Assembly: GCA_022839995.1 (NCBI GenBank)
Contig: JALHIN010000025.1
Location: 1-25,915, forward strand
Reading direction: 5' to 3'
From: 79-D21 sp022839995
GTDB lineage: Bacteria > Synergistota > Synergistia > Synergistales > 79-D21
Length of the DNA stretch: 25,915 nt
The notes beneath the pieces were generated by a model. The model made no database searches. It was not told the DNA's origin and saw only the letters and a program-made list of their open reading frames with translations. The translations under genes and the position numbers were made by a program. This document shows positions 7,241 through 13,811 of the stretch, one piece after another. Every line of letters begins with the position of its first letter. Within the stretch, counting starts at the first letter, position 1.

Positions 7241-8453
7241 TCAGATCCCGTACTGATCCATTTCGAGGAGGAACCTCCAAGCAGGCAGGACCCGAACCCT
7301 CCCCTTCCCATCCTCGATTTCGGCCTCCTCATCCCGGGTGACGACGATCCCTGTCCCGGCCCCCGTTTCCTTCATGGCCTCCGTCAGGGCAGTCAGCTCT
7401 CGTCCCCGGGTCACGGCCGAAGTCGTGGATTCGCAAACCTGGACAAGGAGGGGGGTACCGCCTTTCCCTGGGAGGATGAAATCGACTTCCCTGTTGTTCC
7501 TCGTCCTGTAATAGAAGGGGGCCTCGCCAGTCCTCCTCAAGGCGGTGAAGACAAGGTTCTCCAGCAAATGCCCTCCGTTTCCCAGGATCCCAGGGGAAAC
7601 AGACTTCAGGAGGGCATGATCGACCGAATAGATTTTTTTCGGATTTGCGTTGCTCCTGGAGAATGAGGGATCGTAAAGGCGGACCGTGTAGAAAAAATAC
7701 GCGTCTTCGAACCATTCCAGGATTTCCGAAACCGAGGACTTGGGGACCTTGTGCCCCAGCGATTTCAGCAAGCCCGTGAGGCCATTGACGGTATAGAATG
7801 AGGCCGCGTTGTCCGCTGCCCAATGTCCGAGATCCTCGACCGCCCTGGGGTGCGAAAAGTCCCAGCGATCGACGACATCTCTCATCAGCATCGCCTTGAA
7901 AGATTCCTGGTGGATCTTGATTCTCAACGACGGCTCCACTCCAACGACCTCCGGAAATCCCCCGTCTCCCAGAAGCCGTCGAAAGCATTCCGGACCTCCA
8001 TTTTTCTCTTCGTGCTCATTGGGAATTCGGCGCTGATTCCGCGAAAGTCCAGGTACTCCCTGAAAGAAAAGGGGAAAACTTCCCAGGAGAGAGCCCTACC
8101 CCGCATCTGGGTGGCGATCTCCCTTGACAACAGCCTTGCGTGGACCCTTTCGACCCCCTTCTTCCAGGGATAGAGGCTGTAATAGGCATCGTGGACCACA
8201 TCGAGCCCCCCCTCCGGAGAGGGTGAAGGCGGTCGTCGAAGAAATTCAGGAAAACAATGTTTTCGCGCGGGGTCCCTTCTTCGAAAAGATGCCGGATCCT
8301 TTGCATCAGCAGCGTGGATTTACCGCTCCTGCGGACCCCGACGAAGACCGAAGCCTTCCCCTCAACAGGCGTGTCGTTGAGCCGCCTGGGAACCCCCGTT
8401 TTCACTTTCCCTTCCTGGAAATCAAGAATGAGCGACTTCACCATCCCGAGCAT
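7241..8453 (-). pseudogene. Broken AAA ATPase with DUF4143 domain
   Basis: Remnant of a P-loop ATPase/DUF4143 protein, normally about 400 residues. It starts at the ATG at 8453 (GGGAGGG upstream) with 'MLGMVKSLILDFQEG' and a good Walker A, 'GVRRSGKSTLL'. The frame breaks at seven G (8206-8212): one extra G would restore '..RRGGLDVVHDAYYSLYPW..'. The next frame runs 'YPWKKGVERVHARLLSREIA', joining sequence normally before the Walker B 'FLDEIQ' directly to the sensor region, so about 40 codons are missing. It continues 'VFPFSFREYL'. A second break at five G (about 7960) is also repaired by one G, giving 'GGFPEVVGVEPSL', after which the DUF4143 part is intact to the stop at 7241, including 'NNREVDFILPGKGG'. 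Basecalling could explain the homopolymer breaks, but not the Walker B deletion. Confidence 0.85.
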
Positions 8454-8533
8454 GCCAAACCCTCCCGGCAACAGGGCTTTCTGAAGCTTGCCCCTAACCG
8501 GTAATATTTTTGTCCAGTTTTTGCGTAAGGCGC

Positions 8534-8570
8534 AACGAAAAGGGCCCCGTGAATCTTTCCACGGGGCCCT
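8534..8570 (-). terminator. Intrinsic terminator of btuB
   Basis: An 11-bp perfect stem (8541-8551 with 8560-8570, AGGGCCCCGTG/CACGGGGCCCT) with an 8-base loop lies 30 bases past the btuB stop. On the minus strand TTTTCG follows it. It also insulates the ATPase pseudogene from btuB transcription. Confidence 0.85.
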
Positions 8571-8600
8571 ACAGATCCTTTTTCCCCGGGATTCCCGGAG

Positions 8601-10541
8601 CTAGAAGGTCCACTGCCAGGAGAAGGTGACGCGCCGTTCCGGGGCAAAGTAGCGCGTCCGGGTTTTCGAGCCGGAGGATTTGTCGGTGTAGGTGTAGTCC
8701 TCGACCAGGACGTCCTCGTCGAAGAGGTTGGTGACGGTAAGGATCGCCCTTCGCCCGTCCCCCATTGAATAGGCGAACCGCAGGTCGGCCGTCCTGGCGT
8801 CCCCCTGGCATTCCGGCCCGAAGCCGTCCCGCTCGTTTTCGCGGTCACCCAGGTAATGCAGCGTAAAGGCCGCTTCCCAGGGGCCGCGCCCCCAGGTCCA
8901 GGTGCTGTCCACCGACCAGGCCGGGGACCCTTCCCGCTGCCAGGGCGAGACGGGCGTTTCCTTCACTTCCGCCTTCATCCAGGTCAGGCCCAAATCCCAC
9001 CGCCACCCTTCGGAGAGGCGCCAGCTCCTCGACGCCTCCAGGCCCATGGAGCGGAACTCCGAGAGGTTCACGTAGGTCGGTTCGTCGGGGGTGTTGTTGT
9101 TGAACTCGATCTTGTCTTCCATGGAAACGGCGAAGAGCCCGATAGCCCAGGGTCCCCTGTCGTCTGATCCCTTCACGCCGAGATCGACGGTCCAGCCCTT
9201 TTCGGGCTTGAGGTTGGGGCTGGTCAGTGTAGACCCCACATAGACCTTTACCCATTCCTTTTTGTCATCGTCATATTTCAATTCCCAGACGTCGAAATGG
9301 GCCAGCTGTTCGTACAGGCTGGGCATGGCGAAGAACCGGCCGGCCGAAAGGTACCAGAGGTTGCCGCCGGGGGCCTGCCAGCTCAGGGACATCTTCGGGG
9401 TCAGCTCGGACGGGTCGTCGCCGTCTTTCACGTTCCAGGTCTCGTACCGGAGCCCGAACCCCAGGAGGACCTCCCCGAGGGGCCGGGAGAATTCGACGAA
9501 GGGCGCCAGGTAGCTCCTCGATCCGTCCAGGGCCGTCCCGGAGTTGTCCCAGACCTCCATGCTCTCGTCCCGGTAGGCGGCTCCCAGGCTCCCGTCCCAG
9601 CCGGCCACCGAGAAGCGCCTCGTGACCTCCGCGCCCCAGGCCGTGTCCTCGTAGCTCGTTACGAAGATCCTCTTGTCCCCCTCGTGCCGGTAGAGGGCAA
9701 AACGGGTCGTCCCGTCGTCGTAGGCCAGGGAGAGCCGCTTCCAGTCGTCCTCCTGGCGATAGAGGTATTTTTCGGTTCCATACTCCCACTCCGAGGCGGC
9801 CGAACCCCACTCCCCCCCGAGCGACCAGGCCCCGGAAACGAACTTCAGGCCCCCGGCGTCCTCCCGGTAGGAAAGGTTGTCGTTTCGGACACCGTCGTAG
9901 AGCAAAAGACGCGAACGCCCTTCCTCGCGGTGGGTCGCCCAGGCGGTGACGCTCGCAGCCTCGCCGACGGCGGAAGCCCGGAAGCCGTACCGCCTCCAAT
10001 CCTGGGATCCCCCTTCCAGGTTCACGGAGACGCCGGTCTTTTCGGGCTTTTTCGTGATGATGTGGATGACGCCCCCTGCGGCCATAGAACCGTACAGGGC
10101 CGAGGCAGCACCCCGGACGATCTCGATCCGTTCGATGGACTCGGCGGGGATGGAGCGAAGGTCCACGGCCGCAGCCCCCGCGACATGGCTCGACTTGTAG
10201 TAGGGGACGCCGTCGAGCAGGTAGAGGACCTCTGTGACGAGCCCCCTGACAAGGACGTTGTCCTCCTGCGTGGAGCCGGCCCGGATCCGGGAAACGATCC
10301 CCGGGACCCGGTCCAGGATTTCGCCCAGGGACTTGGCCCCGCTGGACGCGATGTCGGCGCTGGTGATCACGTCCGTGGGCGCGGGAACCTCGTCGAGGGT
10401 CTCGGCCAGGCGGCTGCCGGTGACGATCTCGGGAGCAGCCGTGACGGGAGTTTCCTCGGGAAAGGCAGGCAATGCGAAGAGGATCGGCAGGCAGGCAAGA
10501 ACCGGGACAAGAACACGGGAAAGCCAGTTGCGAACACGCAA
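8601..10541 (-). CDS. btuB: TonB-dependent outer-membrane cobalamin receptor
   Basis: A 646-residue outer-membrane receptor. A signal peptide ('VRNWLSRVLVPVLACLPILF' then 'ALPA') precedes a short TonB-box-like segment ('APEIVTGSR'). Next come the plug domain ('DVITSADIASSGAKSLGEIL', 'VPYYKSSHVAGA', 'IERIEIVRGAASALYGS' and 'GVIHIITKKPEKTG') and a beta-barrel ending in a terminal Phe. Substrate assignment rests on the cobalamin riboswitch in its leader. The start is probably TTG at 10541: GGAGGAGG sits eight bases upstream and the signal peptide begins properly. The in-frame ATG at 10580 has no ribosome site and would read through the SD. No btuCDF genes are nearby, so the inner-membrane importer must be elsewhere. 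Single-gene unit with its own promoter and terminator. Confidence 0.92.
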   Translation of the reverse strand: MRVRNWLSRVLVPVLACLPILFALPAFPEETPVTAAPEIVTGSRLAETLDEVPAPTDVITSADIASSGAKSLGEILDRVPGIVSRIRAGSTQEDNVLVRGLVTEVLYLLDGVPYYKSSHVAGAAAVDLRSIPAESIERIEIVRGAASALYGSMAAGGVIHIITKKPEKTGVSVNLEGGSQDWRRYGFRASAVGEAASVTAWATHREEGRSRLLLYDGVRNDNLSYREDAGGLKFVSGAWSLGGEWGSAASEWEYGTEKYLYRQEDDWKRLSLAYDDGTTRFALYRHEGDKRIFVTSYEDTAWGAEVTRRFSVAGWDGSLGAAYRDESMEVWDNSGTALDGSRSYLAPFVEFSRPLGEVLLGFGLRYETWNVKDGDDPSELTPKMSLSWQAPGGNLWYLSAGRFFAMPSLYEQLAHFDVWELKYDDDKKEWVKVYVGSTLTSPNLKPEKGWTVDLGVKGSDDRGPWAIGLFAVSMEDKIEFNNNTPDEPTYVNLSEFRSMGLEASRSWRLSEGWRWDLGLTWMKAEVKETPVSPWQREGSPAWSVDSTWTWGRGPWEAAFTLHYLGDRENERDGFGPECQGDARTADLRFAYSMGDGRRAILTVTNLFDEDVLVEDYTYTDKSSGSKTRTRYFAPERRVTFSWQWTF

Positions 10542-10549
10542 AAGAAACC

Positions 10550-10604
10550 CCTCCTCCGGGAAAAGTGGTTGGGCCGCCATGAAACGGGGGACCCACGGAG
10601 AAGG
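10550..10604 (-). promoter_or_regulatory. Anti-Shine-Dalgarno expression platform of btuB leader
   Basis: In the btuB mRNA, CCUUCUCC (10597-10604) can pair with GGAGGAGG (10550-10557) along all eight positions with a single U-G wobble. The latter is the SD sequence for the TTG start at 10541. This would block initiation when the upstream aptamer releases the anti-SD arm. It supports translational control and the TTG start. Pairing is seen in sequence; the switching is inferred. Confidence 0.6.
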
Positions 10605-10644
10605 TGTTCCGCCCGCCGCGCAGACGCCCTCGCATCCGCGCCGA

Positions 10645-10800
10645 CAGCCCTGCCCGGGCCGGTCTCCTGGCTTTCGGTCGTCCTACTCCCGCGCCTTCCC
10701 GGAAATCTTCCTCCAGTGGCCTGCGTGCGGTTTCGTCCCGAATACAGTGGCGGGGCCGCTCCGGAGTTTCACCGGATTCCCGTCACCCGGACAGCTGTTC
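10645..10800 (-). promoter_or_regulatory. Cobalamin riboswitch
   Basis: On the minus strand the conserved aptamer elements appear in order. First is 'GGAATCCGGTGAAACTCCGG' followed by 'AGCGGCCCCGCCACTGT' (10744-10780). Next is a helix carrying 'CCACTGG', then 'GGGAAGGCGCGGGAGTAGGA', and finally the B12 box 'AGCCAGGAGACC' (10661-10672). It lies between a promoter at 10810-10839 and btuB. Boundaries are approximate; the outer P1 pairing was judged by eye. Binding of adenosyl- or other cobalamin should lower BtuB production. Confidence 0.93.
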
Positions 10801-10809
10801 AGCTTTGAA

Positions 10810-10839
10810 AGAATATCCCGATCCGACGGGGTGCGTCAA
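10810..10839 (-). promoter_or_regulatory. Sigma70-type promoter of the btuB riboswitch transcript
   Basis: The minus strand has -35 TTGACG (10834-10839, 5 of 6), an 18-base spacer and -10 TATTCT (10810-10815, 4 of 6). Initiation near 10803 would place the 5' end just before the aptamer, so btuB is transcribed separately from the channel gene that ends at 10881. Confidence 0.62.
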
Positions 10840-10880
10840 GAACAACGGCGCGCCGGACACAAGAGCTCGTTTTTCGGCCT

Positions 10881-11501
10881 TCAGGCGAATCGGCGCAGGA
10901 GTGGGAACAGGAAGGGAGCCAGGAGGTAAAGAAGGTTGCTTTCGAAATCCCCCACCGGGGCCATGGCCAGGCCCACGATGGCAATCGCCGGTATGACGAG
11001 GTTCAGGCGACGGTCCAGGTCGATGGTTTCCTCGGAAAGATCGATGGAGACCAGCCAACGGTTCCTCGTGGCGTACAGCCATTGCAGGGCGAGAAGGGAA
11101 CTGATCCCGAGGATGTTCAGGTGAAAGAAGACCTCCGATACGTCCATCCCGGGAAAATCGCTCACCAGGGAGGTCGAAAAGGGAACCAGGGTAACCAGGA
11201 GGAGGGAGCCCATGTTCAGCCACAGGTAGGGCACGTCAACCCTCAGGACGTGGTGGGCCTGGCGGACGTGCATGACCCAGAACGCCCCCAGCAGAAGGAA
11301 GCTGATGGCGTACTTGAAAAGGGGTAGGGAGAGTCCCAGCAGGACTTCCTTGACCTCCTGGCCTGACGCCCCTTTCGGGAGGAAGGGCACTTCGAGACCC
11401 AGGACCAGGATCGTCATGGCGATGGCAAAGACGCCGTCGGTCATCGCTTCCAGGCGGTTTGAAGCGAAAAGCGGGTTGGATCGGATCCAGGAAGATTTCA
11501 T
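10881..11501 (-). CDS. TMEM175-family potassium channel protein
   Basis: A 206-residue inner-membrane protein of the TMEM175 (DUF1211) family, bacterial relatives of lysosomal K+ channels with six transmembrane helices per chain. The family motif is in helix 1: 'RLEAMTDGVFAIAMTILVLG' (residues 17-36), where the Arg and the 'DGVFAIAMT' stretch form the conserved core. Further hydrophobic segments lie near residues 60-80, 95-115, 125-145, 165-185 and 188-203. The C-terminus ends right after the last helix. The start ATG has AAGGAG eight bases upstream. It follows the EamA transporter gene by 21 bases and is likely co-transcribed. K+ conductance is known for family members but not shown here. 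Confidence 0.85.
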   Translation of the reverse strand: MKSSWIRSNPLFASNRLEAMTDGVFAIAMTILVLGLEVPFLPKGASGQEVKEVLLGLSLPLFKYAISFLLLGAFWVMHVRQAHHVLRVDVPYLWLNMGSLLLVTLVPFSTSLVSDFPGMDVSEVFFHLNILGISSLLALQWLYATRNRWLVSIDLSEETIDLDRRLNLVIPAIAIVGLAMAPVGDFESNLLYLLAPFLFPLLRRFA

Positions 11502-11522
11502 GCGTTCCGCTCCTTTCTCGCA

Positions 11523-12425
11523 TCAGTTTTTCGGACTGAATGTCACGACCACCGCCACGGAGGCCAGGATGACGGCAGCGGAGAAGAGAATCCGGGCGGT
11601 AACGGGTTCCCCCGCGGCTATCCAGCCCAGGAGGATCGCGATCACCGGGTTGACGTAGGCATACGTGGCAGCCCGGCTTGGACGGCAATGGCGCATGAGG
11701 AAGAAAAAGGCAACGAAGCCGATCCATGAACCGAAGACGACCAGGTAGAGCCATCCAAGGAAGGATTCTCGCGAAACGGCCGAAAGGGAAAACTGCGCCC
11801 AGTCCCCTTTCGGGACGGCCAGGAGAAGCATGACGGCTCCCGCTGTTGCCATCTCCATGCCCATCGCCATGGGGGCGCTCTCCGGGAGATCCGCGTGTCG
11901 GCTCACCATCGACCCGAAGGCCCAGGACACCGTGGCGAAGACCAGGAGAGCGGCTCCGAAGGGATCGATGTCCCGGCCGTGAGCGAACAGGGAGGGACCG
12001 ACCAGGAACATCATCCCCGCGAAGCCGACCAGGATGCCGGCAGCTTCAAGGGGTCTGGGACGACCACCCCTGAAGAGGACCCAGCTGACGAGGACGATCC
12101 AGAGGGGCTCGGTGGCGACGATGACCGAGGCGATGCCCGAGGGAACCGTCTTCTGGGCCCAGACGATGCTTCCGTTTCCGCCCACGAGGAGAAGCAGACC
12201 GGCAAGAGACGCCCAGCCCCATTGGCGCAGGGTCGGAGAAGGGGTCCCCCGAAGGCGGAGGAAGGCATACAGGAGGGTTCCCGCGACAAAAAACCGCGAC
12301 CCTGCCCCCAGGTAGGGCGGGATCGTCTTCACCATCATGCCGATGGCAAAGTACGTGGTTCCCCAGATGACGTAAATGGCGGCGAAAGCGGCCGCGACCT
12401 TCCATGCAGGGGGTTTTTCCTTCAT
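11523..12425 (-). CDS. EamA-family (drug/metabolite) transporter, YedA-like
   Basis: A 300-residue inner-membrane permease built of two EamA repeats of five helices. Helix 1 carries 'YVIWGTTYFAIGMMVKTIPP' and helix 2 'GAGSRFFVAGTLLY', characteristic of the YedA/RhaT-like group of metabolite exporters. The second repeat has 'GSWIGFVAFFFLMRHCRPSR' followed by 'AATYAYVNPVIAILLGWIAAG'. I prefer the ATG at 12425, with AAGGAAGGA upstream, to the in-frame ATG at 12458, which has no ribosome site and adds a polar leader. The stop is 21 bases before the TMEM175-type gene, suggesting a two-gene unit. Members export amino acids or related metabolites; the substrate cannot be read from sequence. Confidence 0.88.
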   Translation of the reverse strand: MKEKPPAWKVAAAFAAIYVIWGTTYFAIGMMVKTIPPYLGAGSRFFVAGTLLYAFLRLRGTPSPTLRQWGWASLAGLLLLVGGNGSIVWAQKTVPSGIASVIVATEPLWIVLVSWVLFRGGRPRPLEAAGILVGFAGMMFLVGPSLFAHGRDIDPFGAALLVFATVSWAFGSMVSRHADLPESAPMAMGMEMATAGAVMLLLAVPKGDWAQFSLSAVSRESFLGWLYLVVFGSWIGFVAFFFLMRHCRPSRAATYAYVNPVIAILLGWIAAGEPVTARILFSAAVILASVAVVVTFSPKN

Positions 12426-12477
12426 GGGACGTCCTTCCTTTCGGCTCCGGGCCTTCATGAATCATAGTCCAAAGCGG

Positions 12478-12523
12478 GCAAAAAGGGAGGGGCGCTCCGT
12501 CATTCGTAGATGCGGAACGCCCC
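12478..12523 (-). terminator. Intrinsic terminator downstream of corA
   Basis: GGGGCG-c-TCCG (12489-12499) pairs with CGGA-a-CGCCCC (12513-12523), leaving one internal mismatch and a 13-base loop. On the minus strand the stem is followed by TCCCTTTTT. It lies about 40 bases past the corA stop and separates it from the EamA transporter gene. Confidence 0.75.
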
Positions 12524-12564
12524 ATTCGAGATAGTGAGCACGATGTTTCGGGACGTGTCCTGAA

Positions 12565-13515
12565 TCAGAGCATGTTGTGGCGCCAGAGCGCGTAGGCCGA
12601 CCCGATCGTCGCAATGGCCGAGATCCCTGCCACGGCCCAGAAGCCCACGGCCCTGCCGAGCCAGGGGACCCCGACGTTCATGCCCCAGAAGCTTGCGAAC
12701 ATGGTGGGAATGGCCAGGATGATCGTCATGGAGGTCAGGAATTTCATGACCATGTTCAGGTTGTTGGAAATGACGGAGGCGAAGGCGTCCATCATCCCGG
12801 AGAGGATCTCGCTGTACATCTGGACCATTTCGATGGCCTGCCGGTACTCGACCTGGGCGTCCTCGAGCAGGTCTTCGTCCTCTTCGAAGATCTTGATGAG
12901 GTGCTCCACCTTGCGGTTGTTCCTCAGCCTGAGGATCTTGTCGACCACCATGTTGTTGGTCCGCAGGGACGCCGAGAAATAGGTCAGGCTCTTCTCCATC
13001 TCGAGCAGCTGGAAGAGTTCTTCGTTCTTCATCGACTTCCGGAGGTGGCGTTCGATCTCGTCCGTCCGGACGTTGATCTGTCTCAGGTAGCGGAGGAAGT
13101 TCGTCGCGGACCGGAAGAGAATGTTGAAGAGGAAATTCGTCCGCTTGGCGGTATCGAAAAGCCGGGCGGTCATCCGGTTGAAGCAGGTCAGGACATCGCT
13201 TTCCTCGAGGCAGATCGTGATGATCGTTTCCCGCATCAGGATGATGCCCATGGGCAGGGTTTCGTAACGATCGTTGTCCCTTTTCCGGGGAACGTCGATG
13301 ATCACGAGGATGTACTCGTCCTCGATTTCAAGGCGCGAGCTTTCCTCTTCGTCCAAGGCCGCCGTCAGGATGTCCAGGGGAAGGCCGACGAGCTTTTTCA
13401 CGGTGTTCAGCTCTTCGGAACTGGGGTCCATCAGGTTGATCCAGGCGTCTTTCTCGAAAGAAGCCGGATCGAGTTCGCGGAGAGTGTTCTTTTCACTCTT
13501 GAGGATCTGGAGCAT
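12565..13515 (-). CDS. corA: CorA-family magnesium/divalent cation channel
   Basis: A 316-residue CorA channel. Residues 1-245 or so form the cytoplasmic domain with long charged helices ('RQINVRTDEIERHLRKSMKN' and the stretch around 'IFEEDEDLLEDAQVEYRQAI'). Two transmembrane helices follow at the C-terminus: 'SMTIILAIPTMFASFWGMN' and 'AVGFWAVAGISAIATIGSAY'. The signature Gly-Met-Asn is at 278-280 in the periplasmic loop, and the basic tail 'WRHNML' is typical. Length and order match the family; CorA forms a pentamer and takes up Mg2+, Co2+ or Ni2+. The upstream 300-base region contains alternative helices that might be a leader element. It has its own terminator and is probably a single-gene unit. 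Confidence 0.94.
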   Translation of the reverse strand: MLQILKSEKNTLRELDPASFEKDAWINLMDPSSEELNTVKKLVGLPLDILTAALDEEESSRLEIEDEYILVIIDVPRKRDNDRYETLPMGIILMRETIITICLEESDVLTCFNRMTARLFDTAKRTNFLFNILFRSATNFLRYLRQINVRTDEIERHLRKSMKNEELFQLLEMEKSLTYFSASLRTNNMVVDKILRLRNNRKVEHLIKIFEEDEDLLEDAQVEYRQAIEMVQMYSEILSGMMDAFASVISNNLNMVMKFLTSMTIILAIPTMFASFWGMNVGVPWLGRAVGFWAVAGISAIATIGSAYALWRHNML

Positions 13516-13811
13516 GCCCTCACCATCCCTTCCACGCGGACAGGCGAAAAACGGGCAAGCAGCTGCACCATGCCGTTCGTTCCTCGTCCGCTTGAATTTT
13601 TGTCTGAAAAAAAGGGAGTGGATCGGAAGTGAACGTGTCCACGCCCGGCGGGCGCCGAGCGTGTTTTCCCGTCTTTCGGGAAGCTACGCCGCGACGCCCC
13701 TATCGTGTCTACTTAACGGCGAATCACCCGTACTCACGGGAAAACCACCATCCTTTGCCAGTCTGGAATGGAGTATACCATCAAGCGGCCCGAATGGGGA
13801 AGGGAAACCGG
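13516..13811. other. Intergenic stretch with nested inverted repeats
   Basis: No gene is supported between corA and the diguanylate cyclase gene. The stretch holds a hairpin, CACGC-c-CGGCG / CGCCG-a-GCGTG (13640-13663), followed on the plus strand by TTTT. There is also a perfect 10-bp pair GTTTTCCCGT/ACGGGAAAAC (13663-13672 with 13736-13745), an inner CGCCG/CGGCG pair (13687-13691 with 13717-13721), and two local hairpins that compete with the long pair (13666-13682 and 13727-13740). It may be a structured leader of corA on the minus strand, or a small RNA. I could not match it to a known riboswitch class. Confidence 0.5.

Noticed and set aside
9297..10808. Plus-strand open frame of about 500 codons opposite btuB and its riboswitch
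   Set aside because: Runs across the riboswitch and both regulatory elements; composition is that of a shadow frame.
10846..10855. CGGCGCGCCG palindrome as a terminator after the TMEM175-type gene
   Set aside because: Only a three-base stem remains once a loop is allowed, and the following T-tract is interrupted.
12577..13632. Plus-strand open frame opposite corA
   Set aside because: Complement of a complete CorA gene with the Gly-Met-Asn motif; no independent support.
13640..13745. Cyclic di-GMP class I or M-box riboswitch in the corA leader
   Set aside because: The conserved cores of these classes are not present on either strand, despite the tempting neighbours (GGDEF and CorA genes). 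Kept only as an unclassified structure.
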